A stretch of DNA of 61,046 nucleotides from Mycobacteriaceae bacterium (GTDB taxonomy: Bacteria > Actinomycetota > Actinomycetes > Mycobacteriales > Mycobacteriaceae). The translations under genes were made by a program, and so were the position numbers. A model generated the notes under the pieces. It saw only the letters and a program-made list of their open reading frames with translations. It had not been told where the DNA came from and searched no databases. The stretch's first letter is position 1; the number at the start of each line of letters is the position of its first letter. Below are positions 8,732 through 16,326 of the stretch, in pieces. Where the stretch lies: contig JAQYQB010000011.1 of assembly GCA_028726465.1 (NCBI GenBank), positions 1 to 61,046 of the forward strand, read 5' to 3'.

Positions 8732-9600
8732 ACCCGCTCGATCTCTTAGACAACTACACCTACACGCAGGCCCTCGTTGGCACCGTGGGCCTGGGCGTGT
8801 GCGCCGGGGCGCTGGGGCCGCTGATTTACCTGCGGCGCCAGTCGCTGCTGGCGGATGCGATCTCGCACTCCGCCCTGCCCGGCCTGCTCGTCGCCTTCCT
8901 CGCCGCCACCATGCTGGGGCTAAACGGCCGTAACCCGCTGGCGCTCGTCGTCGGCTCGGTGCTTTCCGGGGTGCTCGCCGTGGCGATCATCAACGCCCTG
9001 GTACGCCACACCCCGCTGCGCCCGGACGCGGCCATGGCGGCCACCTTAACCACATTCTTCTCACTCGGCATGCTGTTGATGCAGTACATTTCCCGCCACC
9101 CCCTGCCCGGCAAGGCCGGCATCCAGGACTACCTGCTGGGGAATGCCTCCACCCTCACGCGCGCCGATGTGAGCCTCATACTCGTCATTGGCGTCGGCAC
9201 ATTGTTGATTCTTTCTTGGGTACACGATAAACAGTCTGCCGTCGTCTTTGACGTCTCCTTTGCACAGGTGGCCGGCCTGGCTGTCCGGGTGCTGGACTGG
9301 TTAAGCTTCCTCGCGCTCACGGTGGTCACGGTCTCCGGGGTCAAGGTCTCCGGCGTGGTGTTGATGGTGGCCGTGGTCATCGCCCCGGCTGCCGCCGCCC
9401 GGCAGTGGACCACCCGCCTGCTCCCCTTCATTGCCCTGTCTGCCGCCTTCGGCGGGCTGGCCGCCGCGGTCGGGTGCTATATCTCCATTGCCTACGGACC
9501 GCTGCCCACCGGCCCGGTCATCGTCCTCGTCCAGGCCGCCCTCGTGGCCGTATCCTTCGCCCGCACAGGCTTAAGCCGCCGCCAGGAGGTGCGCGCATGA
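8728..9600 (+). CDS. mntC: metal ABC transporter permease
   Basis: A 290-aa integral membrane permease of the ABC-3 family (Mn/Zn/Fe importers) with about eight hydrophobic helices. It begins in the stop codon of the ATPase gene and overlaps the following permease gene by 4 bp. Family features include the AISHSALPG loop, where the coupling helix meets the ATPase, and the KVSGVVLMVAVVIAPAA segment near the C-terminus. With the second permease it likely forms a heterodimeric channel, as in the mntABCD system of C. diphtheriae. Confidence 0.88.
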   Translation: MNPLDLLDNYTYTQALVGTVGLGVCAGALGPLIYLRRQSLLADAISHSALPGLLVAFLAATMLGLNGRNPLALVVGSVLSGVLAVAIINALVRHTPLRPDAAMAATLTTFFSLGMLLMQYISRHPLPGKAGIQDYLLGNASTLTRADVSLILVIGVGTLLILSWVHDKQSAVVFDVSFAQVAGLAVRVLDWLSFLALTVVTVSGVKVSGVVLMVAVVIAPAAAARQWTTRLLPFIALSAAFGGLAAAVGCYISIAYGPLPTGPVIVLVQAALVAVSFARTGLSRRQEVRA

Positions 9601-10433
9601 GTCTCGCTTTTTCCGCCTGTTTGCTGGCCATCCTCACTTCGCTGGCCTGCGCTATCCCCGGCATTTTTGTCGTGCTGAAGGGCGAGTCCATGGTCATCGA
9701 CGGCATCGGCCACGCGGTCCTGCCCGGCATCGCCGTGGGCTACCTGTTCACCGCGGATATCGGCTCACCCTGGCTCCTGCTGACCGCCGCGCTCGGCGGG
9801 CTGGCCGTCGCCCTGCTCACCGAGTGGCTCGGCCGCGCCAAGCTAGTCACCGGCGATGCCTCCTTGGGCCTGGTATTCCCCGCCCTCTTTGCCTTCGGCA
9901 CCATCCTGATTTCGACCAAGATGTCCCACGTCCACTTGGACGTGCACACCGTGCTGGTCGGTGATCTCAACCTGGCGGTTTTCGCCAACCCGAACTACCT
10001 CTGGGTCATGCTGACCGTGCTTATCATCAACGCCGCCTTTGTCGCCGTGGCTTTCCCGCGGCTGACGGCCAGCTCCTTCGATGCCGAGTTCTGCCGCATC
10101 CAGGCAATAGGCGGCCGCGGCCTGCACACCGCGTTCATGGCCCTGGTGGCGTTCAGCGCCACCGCGGCCTTCCACGCCGCCGGCGCCATGCTGGTCATCG
10201 CGCTCATGGTCTTCCCCGCCATCACCGCCCGGCTGCTGGCCCACCGCGTGCTGCCCATGCTGGGGCTCGCCTGCCTGGTAGCAACCGGCACGGCGATCGC
10301 CGGCTTCTGGGCCGCCTACCACCTCCAGGCTGCCACCTCCGCCGCCATGACCGTAGCCAACGCCGTGGTTTTCGCCGCCGCCCTCGGTGTCTATGCGTGG
10401 CGCAGCCGCCAGAACACCCGACGCCACATCTGA
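9597..10433 (+). CDS. mntD: metal ABC transporter permease, second subunit
   Basis: A 278-aa ABC-3 family permease paralogous to its neighbour. It carries the matching coupling segment DGIGHAVLPGI and the later AAGAMLVIALMVFPAITA helix. The start ATG lies in the ATGA overlap with the preceding gene and has AGGAGG upstream at 9585-9590; the longer frame from 9405 is not a real extension. It ends the mnt operon. The hairpin array that starts 29 bp after its stop may end transcription. Confidence 0.88.
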   Translation: MSLAFSACLLAILTSLACAIPGIFVVLKGESMVIDGIGHAVLPGIAVGYLFTADIGSPWLLLTAALGGLAVALLTEWLGRAKLVTGDASLGLVFPALFAFGTILISTKMSHVHLDVHTVLVGDLNLAVFANPNYLWVMLTVLIINAAFVAVAFPRLTASSFDAEFCRIQAIGGRGLHTAFMALVAFSATAAFHAAGAMLVIALMVFPAITARLLAHRVLPMLGLACLVATGTAIAGFWAAYHLQAATSAAMTVANAVVFAAALGVYAWRSRQNTRRHI

Positions 10434-10461
10434 GCACAATAGAACATGGCTACTACACCAG

Positions 10462-10526
10462 CTTCCCACTCAACTTCCCACTTAACATAACACTGTGGGA
10501 AGTTAAGTGGGAAGCTGAGTGGGAAG
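10462..10526. repeat. hairpin array, left copy (12-nt units)
   Basis: Two CTTCCC units (10462, 10474) and three GGGAAG units (10497, 10509, 10521) are spaced at exactly 12 nt within each group. The 25-nt arm 10462-10486 pairs with 10502-10526 with one mismatch, leaving a 15-nt loop. The whole block is nearly the same as 12006-12071, in the same orientation. The two copies bracket the gene at 10550-11986. Confidence 0.85.
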
Positions 10527-10549
10527 TAGTAAACCCGGCTAATCTCCGA

Positions 10550-11986
10550 CTAACGGCGCACAAGCCGATAACGTTGACGCGGGCTCCTCGTCGGCTCGGT
10601 CCGCTCCACCTTGCCTTCAGCAATTAATTCATTTAGCGCCTTCTGGACTGCAGTTCTACTCAACCCCGTAGCATGTACAGTCTCAGTCGTTGAAGCCGAT
10701 ACATAGCTTTCCAGGTGTGCGAGAACCTGATCACGGGCGGTCCCGTAGCTTTCAGTAGAGGCCACTCGCCGCCGGTGGAAGGTGATCGTAAAACTGTCGA
10801 TTCGGTTGAGATAAGTCGGCGGGGGCATCAGCGCATCCGCTAGCGAACGTTGAATAGTGGGGATTCCTGTCCCCCGGTTTTCCGCCACAGCCCCGCCTCC
10901 CGGCAGTGGGATGTCTTCGAGGAAGGTAGTAATACGCTGATTTCTTGTGGAGCTAACTCCTGGTGCACCGAGCGTGCGCACCGATACCCCGCCGTAGAGA
11001 CCACCTGGACTGGTAATTTCCAGCCGGTCGACGAACATATTGATCTGGACCGGCGCGCCCAGGCTGGCCGGCGAGTAGTCGCGGTGCATCAACGCGTTGA
11101 CGAGTGCCTCTCGTACCGCAACAGGCGGATAGTCCGGGACATCGGTGCGGAAGACATCTCCAATTAGCGCCCCTGTACGCATGTTCCGCTCTACAGCCGC
11201 CACGCCTGCCTGAACAATTTCTGGAATACTTCCCGTGATGGTCTGGCTGTCGAGCAGCCGGTGGCCAGTGGCCACTTCTGCCTTGTCTGTACCAGGAAAA
11301 AGAGCAAAGGTGGCCGTCAGCCGGGGGTAGAACTCCTGCGGGTATTCGCCCATGACAAGCAGCGCAGCCAAAGTAGGATTGCTGCCCTTCGTAATGCGCA
11401 ACCTCTTCAGCGCTAGATCACGCCCCTCAGCGAAGGTTTTAGGGCGGCGTTTCTCCTGCAAGGCAAGGAAACTGGACAACTGGGCATCACCCAGATCATC
11501 TACGCCTGCCTCGACAACGGCTTCTTCATCCCACTTTGGCTGCGCATGCTCTTCCACAAGACGATCGATTTCGTAGTTCGTCAAGCGTAAGTCACCGTCG
11601 CCAGTGCGCACATAACTCCCGCCGTATTTGCCTTGGTCCGTTACGTAACAAGGCTTATCGCGGCTAGGAAGGGCCTCGATCTTAGCGGCCAGGATTACCT
11701 CTCCCTCGAAGGGAATCAGATCGATTGTGGGGCGCACAGGTGGAGTTAGCTGCTGGCAGCGCTGTTCAAGCTGGTCTTGAGCTCTTCGCGCATCGAACCC
11801 CTCAATCGGCTGGAAGGCCAAGTCTTCAGTAAGTCCGACAAGCAATAGCCCGCCGTCGCCGTTAGAAAACGCGCTTAAAGACTCGCGGACGCTCTTACCC
11901 ACGCCAGATTTAACTTCAACCGATTGCTCATCAGTGCCTATGAGGCGCAGATTCGCGACTAAAGTCGCCAGCTCGTTCTCGTTCAT
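10550..11986 (-). CDS. AlbA_2/ATPase-domain regulator-like protein
   Basis: A 478-aa protein of the group often annotated as ATP-binding or helix-turn-helix transcriptional regulators. The N-terminal third is an AlbA_2 (Schlafen-like) nucleic-acid-binding domain (EVKSGVGKSVRESLSAFSNGDGG, shown here only in part by its EVKSG and FSNGDGG blocks). The middle has a GHKL ATPase-like region (ALVNALMHRDYS; NRGTGIP). The C-terminal 60 residues look like a winged helix (TTETVHATGLSRTAVQKAL). The ATG at 11986 has GGGATAGG just upstream; a start at 12013 would lie inside the repeat. It stands alone, opposite in strand to mntD and menA, and is enclosed by two hairpin arrays. Function is unknown; regulation or phage defence are both possible. 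Confidence 0.8.
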   Translation of the reverse strand: MNENELATLVANLRLIGTDEQSVEVKSGVGKSVRESLSAFSNGDGGLLLVGLTEDLAFQPIEGFDARRAQDQLEQRCQQLTPPVRPTIDLIPFEGEVILAAKIEALPSRDKPCYVTDQGKYGGSYVRTGDGDLRLTNYEIDRLVEEHAQPKWDEEAVVEAGVDDLGDAQLSSFLALQEKRRPKTFAEGRDLALKRLRITKGSNPTLAALLVMGEYPQEFYPRLTATFALFPGTDKAEVATGHRLLDSQTITGSIPEIVQAGVAAVERNMRTGALIGDVFRTDVPDYPPVAVREALVNALMHRDYSPASLGAPVQINMFVDRLEITSPGGLYGGVSVRTLGAPGVSSTRNQRITTFLEDIPLPGGGAVAENRGTGIPTIQRSLADALMPPPTYLNRIDSFTITFHRRRVASTESYGTARDQVLAHLESYVSASTTETVHATGLSRTAVQKALNELIAEGKVERTEPTRSPRQRYRLVRR

Positions 11987-12005
11987 CCTATCCCGCTTCC
12001 GCCAG

Positions 12006-12071
12006 CTTCCCACTTAGCTTCCCATTTAACATAACACTGTGGGAAGTTAAGTGGGAAGTTAAGTGGGGAAG
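12006..12071. repeat. hairpin array, right copy (12-nt units)
   Basis: CTTCCC units at 12006 and 12018 and GGGAAG units at 12041, 12053 and 12066 repeat the plan of the left copy. The loop (12031-12045) is identical to the left loop. One extra G makes the last spacing 13. It ends 19 bp before the start codon of the enclosed gene, so on the minus strand it covers the likely promoter; TATGTT within it could serve as a -10. Confidence 0.85.
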
Positions 12072-12142
12072 TTGACTTCGCCGGGTCGGAACTAGTGCTT
12101 TCGGGTGGGTAAGTTGGGATTCCGGCTGGCTCTGGGACGGCA

Positions 12143-12177
12143 GTTAGTTAAAGCGCTAACCGAGCGCGTGGCACAAT
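12143..12177 (+). promoter_or_regulatory. menA promoter: inverted repeat and leaderless -10
   Basis: CACAAT (12172-12177) is followed by 7 nt and the ATG at 12185. Upstream, GTTAG (12143-12147) and CTAAC (12156-12160) form an inverted pair around the expected -35 position, a possible operator for an unknown regulator. Confidence 0.45.
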
Positions 12178-12184
12178 GGGCTGT

Positions 12185-13081
12185 ATGTCAGCTGCTGGAA
12201 AGAAGTACTCCGCCACCCGCGCGGATTGGATTGAAGGGGCCCGGCCGCACACCTGGGCCAACGCTTTCGCCCCGGTCGTCGCCGGCACCGGCGCGGCCGC
12301 CTCGCTGGGCCAGGCCCACCTCGGGCGGGCCCTGCTCGCGCTCATCGTGGCCTGGGCGCTCATCATCGGCGTCAACTTTGCCAACGACTATTCCGACGGC
12401 ATTCGCGGCACTGACGATGACCGCTCCGGCCCGCAGCGGCTCACCGGCGGCGGGCTCGCCAAGCCCGCCCACGTCAAGTACGCCGCCTTCGGCTGCTTCG
12501 CCGTGGCCGGCATCGCCGGCATCATCCTGTCCCTGTGGGCGGGTGCCTGGTGGTTCATCCTCGTCGGCGCGCTGTGCATCGCCGGCGCATGGTTTTATAC
12601 CGGCGGCAAGAACCCCTACGGCTACCGCGGACTCGGCGAGGTCGCCGTCTTCATCTTCTTCGGGCTGGTGGCCGTGCTGGGCACCGAGTTCACCCAGGCC
12701 GGCCGCATCTCCTGGACCGGCCTCGCGCTGGCCGTGGGCGTGGGCGCGATGAGCTCCGCGGTCAACCTGGCCAACAACATCCGCGATATCCCCTCGGACG
12801 CCGCCACCGGCAAGATCACCTTGGCCGTCACCCTGGACAACGAGCGCGCCCGCCTGCTGTTTACCGTGCTCCTGCTGTTGCCGGTGCTGCTGACCATCGG
12901 CATCGCCTTCGACTCCTGGCTGGCGCTGCTGGGCCTGGTCTACTTCCCGTTCGCGCTCGGCGCGGTGCGCACCGTCAACCGCGGCGCCCAGGGCCGGGAG
13001 CTCATCCCGATCCTCGGCATGGCCGGCCGGGCCATGCTCATCTGGGCCGTGGTCGTAGCCATCGCGCTGATCATCGTCTAG
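12185..13081 (+). CDS. menA: 1,4-dihydroxy-2-naphthoate polyprenyltransferase
   Basis: MenA attaches the polyprenyl side chain to dihydroxynaphthoate at the membrane, giving demethylmenaquinone. The 298-aa protein belongs to the UbiA family with about eight membrane helices. The first aspartate-rich motif is NFANDYSDGIRGTDDD near residue 68 and the second is NNIRDIPSDAATGK near residue 198, both as in MenA. The start at 12185 fits the leaderless -10; 12176 is the alternative. menB and menE are 9-12 kb to the left, separated by the metal importer and the hairpin cassette. Confidence 0.93.
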   Translation: MSAAGKKYSATRADWIEGARPHTWANAFAPVVAGTGAAASLGQAHLGRALLALIVAWALIIGVNFANDYSDGIRGTDDDRSGPQRLTGGGLAKPAHVKYAAFGCFAVAGIAGIILSLWAGAWWFILVGALCIAGAWFYTGGKNPYGYRGLGEVAVFIFFGLVAVLGTEFTQAGRISWTGLALAVGVGAMSSAVNLANNIRDIPSDAATGKITLAVTLDNERARLLFTVLLLLPVLLTIGIAFDSWLALLGLVYFPFALGAVRTVNRGAQGRELIPILGMAGRAMLIWAVVVAIALIIV

Positions 13082-13115
13082 GCAGGATCCACCGACTGCA
13101 GGAAAGGTGCGCTAG

Positions 13116-14015
13116 ATGCTAGGGGTTATCACCGGGTTCGCCATCATCCTGGCCGTCATCTTCGTCGGCTGGCTGCTCGCCGTGCGCGGGGTCATCGGCT
13201 CCGACCGCGAGCGCCTGATGTTCAACCGGGTGGCCTTCTACGCCGCGACGCCGGCTTTGCTCTTCCACTCCGTGGCGCGCTCGGATCCCGGGGTGGTCTT
13301 CTCCCCGGTCATCCTGGTAGTCATCGGGGCGACCGTCGTGGTCGCTGCCGTCTACGCGGCCCTGCACTTCCGCCAGTCCCTGCCGGATATCGCCTCCGGC
13401 GCGGCCGCGGCCAGCTACTTCAACTCCGTCAACATCGGCCTGCCGGTGAGCACCTACGTGCTGGGCGATTCCACGTATGCCATCCCCGTCGTCTTCATCC
13501 AGATGGTTCTGTTCACCCCGCTCATCCTGGGCGCGCTGGGCGGCAAGTCCCTGCTGGGTGGGATCAAGACCGGGCTGCTCTCCCCCATGGTGGTGGCCAG
13601 CTTCCTGGGCTTTATCGTGGCCTGGCGCGGCTGGGAAATCCCGGCGCCCATCATGGAGCCCATCGGCCTGCTGGGCGGGGCGTCCATCCCCATGATCCTG
13701 ATGAGCTTCGGCGCCTCCCTGAAGACCTCCGCGGTGCTTTCCGATCCCTCCGCGCGCCGCCCCACCGCGACGGCAACGCTGCTGAAACTGGTGGGCATGC
13801 CGCTGGCGGCCTTCGGCCTGGCGAGCATTTTCGGCCTGAGCGCCGACGCCACCTACGCCGCGGTTATCCTCTGCGCGCTGCCCACGGCCCAGCAGGTCTA
13901 CAACTACGCGGCCACCTTCCAGCGCGGCCAGACCGTCGCCCGCGACGTGGTCTTCCTGACCACCTTCGCCGCGCTGCCGGTGATGCTGGTGGTAGCCTTC
14001 CTCTTCGGCCGCTAG
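13116..14015 (+). CDS. AEC family transporter
   Basis: A 299-aa permease of the auxin efflux carrier (AEC) family with ten predicted helices in two five-helix halves. Visible family segments are YFNSVNIGLPVSTYVLG in the first half and ILCALPTAQQVYNYA in the second, each with a helix-breaking proline. Substrates in this family are usually small carboxylates such as malate or malonate; the one here cannot be inferred. A GGAAAGG site lies about 9 nt before the ATG. It overlaps the convergent DUF4229 gene by 4 bp at the stop codons. Confidence 0.85.
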   Translation: MLGVITGFAIILAVIFVGWLLAVRGVIGSDRERLMFNRVAFYAATPALLFHSVARSDPGVVFSPVILVVIGATVVVAAVYAALHFRQSLPDIASGAAAASYFNSVNIGLPVSTYVLGDSTYAIPVVFIQMVLFTPLILGALGGKSLLGGIKTGLLSPMVVASFLGFIVAWRGWEIPAPIMEPIGLLGGASIPMILMSFGASLKTSAVLSDPSARRPTATATLLKLVGMPLAAFGLASIFGLSADATYAAVILCALPTAQQVYNYAATFQRGQTVARDVVFLTTFAALPVMLVVAFLFGR

Positions 14016-14527
14016 TTACGGCCGGCCAGCTCGCGCTGGACCCAGGCCTTGTGGGCCTTGCGCTGGCGGGAGTACTCGGCCAGCGAATTCGTGGCCTCGA
14101 GCCGCCACTTGGTGAAGATGAGCATAGACAGCGGCAGCGCCAGGAACAGGGCCAACAGCGCGGAGAGGATCAGCGGCACCGGGGCGCCAATGAGCATGGC
14201 CAGGCCCTGGATGACCGCCGTCAGGACCAGGAAGAGAACCAGGCGGGCCAGGCCGTACTTGGCCATCGCCTTGCGCGAGGCAGAGCGCAGCTCCGGGTCG
14301 GGCTTGGGCGGCTCGTGCTCGCCCCGCTCCCCCGCGGCGGCAGTAGCCGCATCGGCAGCCTGCGCCGCACCCGCCTGGCCGGCCGGCCGGGCGGCGCCCG
14401 CCGGGGTTGCCGGGGCAGCCGGGGTGGCCGGGGTGGCATCGTGAGCCGGGGCCGACGTGGGAGTCGATTCCGGGGTCGCCGCGGGGCGGTTCTGGGCTTC
14501 GTTATCGTGGGCTGACACGTCAGACAT
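14012..14527 (-). CDS. DUF4229 domain membrane protein
   Basis: A 171-aa protein with a proline- and alanine-rich, probably disordered, N-terminal half (residues 1-75). Two membrane helices follow, and then the basic C-terminal segment NSLAEYSRQRKAHKAW. The helical part matches the actinobacterial DUF4229 family, of unknown function. The low-complexity half is likely cytoplasmic. AAGG lies 5 nt before the start codon. It is transcribed away from the small gene at 14581. Confidence 0.75.
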   Translation of the reverse strand: MSDVSAHDNEAQNRPAATPESTPTSAPAHDATPATPAAPATPAGAARPAGQAGAAQAADAATAAAGERGEHEPPKPDPELRSASRKAMAKYGLARLVLFLVLTAVIQGLAMLIGAPVPLILSALLALFLALPLSMLIFTKWRLEATNSLAEYSRQRKAHKAWVQRELAGRN

Positions 14528-14567
14528 TTTACCTTCGCCTAAGCTAGTCGGTTAATTTTTGGTTAAG

Positions 14568-14573
14568 TACTAT
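14568..14573 (+). promoter_or_regulatory. leaderless promoter -10 of the 92-aa gene
   Basis: TACTAT, then 7 nt, then the ATG at 14581. The in-frame ATG at 14572 overlaps this element and is therefore unlikely. Confidence 0.5.
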
Positions 14574-14580
14574 GGAGGGC

Positions 14581-14859
14581 ATGGGACGCCTCATCCTTCT
14601 CCTCCTCATCGTTGCCGCCGTCATCCTAGTCTGGAAGGCCTTCGGCCCCGGCACGTGGGGCAAGCGGACCGAAATCCAGGCGGATAACCGCGCCCCAAGC
14701 CCCAAGCAGATCAAGGGCCCGGATGATGACGAAGAGTTCCTGTGGAACATTGAGAAGCAGCGCTTCAAGGAGCGCCGCGCGCGGGAGGCGCGGGAGGCCG
14801 AGCAGCGCCGCCAGCAGGAACGCCAGCGCCGGCAGCAGCCCCCGCAGGACGAGACCTAA
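14581..14859 (+). CDS. small membrane-anchored protein
   Basis: A 92-aa protein with one N-terminal membrane helix (residues 3-17, LILLLLIVAAVILVW), a short linker and a highly charged C-terminal helix of arginine, glutamate and glutamine from about residue 58 that could form a coiled coil. I do not recognise a family. A single-pass topology with the charged tail in the cytoplasm is likely. It is a genuine gene by codon usage and promoter placement, and stands between divergent DUF4229 and convergent XRE genes. Confidence 0.65.
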   Translation: MGRLILLLLIVAAVILVWKAFGPGTWGKRTEIQADNRAPSPKQIKGPDDDEEFLWNIEKQRFKERRAREAREAEQRRQQERQRRQQPPQDET

Positions 14860-14883
14860 GCCCCGCGGGCATGTGGGTGCGGC

Positions 14884-15138
14884 CTACTCGGACGCGTCCT
14901 TAAACGTGAGCTCCAGGCCCAGCGCCTGGGCCACGGCCGCGACCTTTTCCCACCGCACGCCCGTGCCGCCGTGCTCGATGGTGTGCAGCGTCGAGCGGGA
15001 CACGCCCGCGTCCTCGGCGAGCTTTTGCTGCAGGATGCCGCGCTCCCGGCGGCACCGGGCCAGGTACTCGCCCAAGTGCAGCAACTGCGGATTGTCCCCG
15101 GCCGGCTTGCCGGGCTTGTTACGAGTGCGGTTTTCCAT
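14884..15138 (-). CDS. XRE family helix-turn-helix regulator
   Basis: An 84-aa DNA-binding protein. Residues 22-78 form a Cro/cI-type helix-turn-helix: LGEYLARCRRERGILQQKLA, the turn DAGVSRSTLHTIEHG and then VRWEKVAAVAQALGLEL. The arrangement resembles HipB-like antitoxins and small regulators, but no HipA-like toxin gene is adjacent. A basic N-terminal arm of 18 residues precedes the domain. It lies just beyond the end of the cytochrome c assembly operon on the same strand. Between the two is a short tandem duplication (GAGCTAGTGGGA, about 15175-15200). Confidence 0.78.
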   Translation of the reverse strand: MENRTRNKPGKPAGDNPQLLHLGEYLARCRRERGILQQKLAEDAGVSRSTLHTIEHGGTGVRWEKVAAVAQALGLELTFKDASE

Positions 15139-15208
15139 TCGGTAGACCTCCCGCCACCAATCGCGGCAGTAATGAGCTAGTGGGAGTGAGCTAGTGGGAA
15201 GCTCGCGG

Positions 15209-16246
15209 CTAGTTCAGGCCCGCGTAGGAGTGCAGGCCGGAGACCACCATGTTAATGAAGAACAGGTTGAAGATCATGGTGGCCAGCGCCAGGATGTTGA
15301 CCCAGGGGGCGTACTTGCGGGCCGAGGGGGTCGCGCGCATGTGCAGGTAGGCCGCGTAGAGGATCCAGGTGGCAAAGGAGACGGTCTCCTTCGGGTCCCA
15401 GCCCCAGAAACGGCCCCAGGCGGACTCCGCCCAGATAGCGCCCAGGACAATGCCTAAGCCAAGGGTGGGCAGGGTGATGACCGCCAAGCGGTAGGCCAGC
15501 TGGTCCAGCTTCTTCGCCGAGGGCAAAATCATCGTGATGGTGCCCAGGAAGCCATGCTCCTCGCCCTTGGGCTGCGCGCGGCGCAGCAGATACAGAATCG
15601 AGGCGATGCCGGAGACAATACCGATGGACGCGCCCACGGAGACCGTGGTGACGTGGATGGGCAGCCAGTGCGACTGCAGCGCCGGGACGACCGGGGCGGA
15701 CTCCGCGTACAGCTTGGTGGAGCCGTAGAACAGGAGGGCCAACATCGGGGTCAGCAGCCACGGCCACAGCGGGCGCCACTGCTTGCGTTGCAGGGAGATC
15801 GCGGCGACGACCATGGTGCCGGCGGTGACCATCAGGACGTACTCGTAGAGGTTGCCGAACGGGAAACGGCCGGTGGCCAGGCCGCGCAGGACAATCGCCA
15901 CCAGGTGCAGGACCACGGCCAGCCAGATGAGCGACTGGGTCATGTTGCCAATCTTGTCGGCGCGGCGCTCACGGTGTGCAACCTCGTCCGCGGTCGGGGC
16001 GGGCTCGGCGCCCGAGGCCCCGACGGGGGTGGCGGCGGCGTCGCTAGACCCGGCGCCCACCGCGGCGAGCTCCTTGTTTTCCTTGCGACCCTTCGCCTTT
16101 TCTTCCTGGGCCGCGCGGCGGGTCTCCAAGAGGCTCTTCATGCGCCCGTAGTACATCAGGGACATGAAAAGGGCGACGATATAGATGACAAACGCGGTCT
16201 GTACCGCGATGTCCGAAAAGTTCGACAGGTTCTGATCGACCGGCAT
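15209..16246 (-). CDS. ccsB: cytochrome c biogenesis protein CcsB/CcsA type
   Basis: The 345-aa membrane protein of the system II cytochrome c synthase, which handles heme and joins it to apocytochrome c with ResB. It holds the tryptophan-rich WGRFWGWDPKE motif near residue 280 that defines heme-handling proteins, and conserved histidines in LPIHVTT and elsewhere. A low-complexity cytoplasmic loop (residues 40-90) follows the first helix, as in other corynebacteria. The ATG at 16246 has GTAGG 5 nt upstream; GTG 16252 is an alternative. It is the last gene of resA-ccdA-resB-ccsB. Confidence 0.9.
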   Translation of the reverse strand: MPVDQNLSNFSDIAVQTAFVIYIVALFMSLMYYGRMKSLLETRRAAQEEKAKGRKENKELAAVGAGSSDAAATPVGASGAEPAPTADEVAHRERRADKIGNMTQSLIWLAVVLHLVAIVLRGLATGRFPFGNLYEYVLMVTAGTMVVAAISLQRKQWRPLWPWLLTPMLALLFYGSTKLYAESAPVVPALQSHWLPIHVTTVSVGASIGIVSGIASILYLLRRAQPKGEEHGFLGTITMILPSAKKLDQLAYRLAVITLPTLGLGIVLGAIWAESAWGRFWGWDPKETVSFATWILYAAYLHMRATPSARKYAPWVNILALATMIFNLFFINMVVSGLHSYAGLN

Positions 16247-16326
16247 ACACACCTACTCTGACAGATTGCGTTCGCAGATTAGACTACCCCTGGCCAGCAC
16301 GGGAATCCAACTTTAGATGGAGAGGA

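Noticed and set aside
14884..15138. Toxin-antitoxin pair involving the small XRE protein
   Set aside because: The protein resembles HipB-type antitoxins, but neither neighbour is toxin-like; the 92-aa gene converges on it and is a membrane protein.
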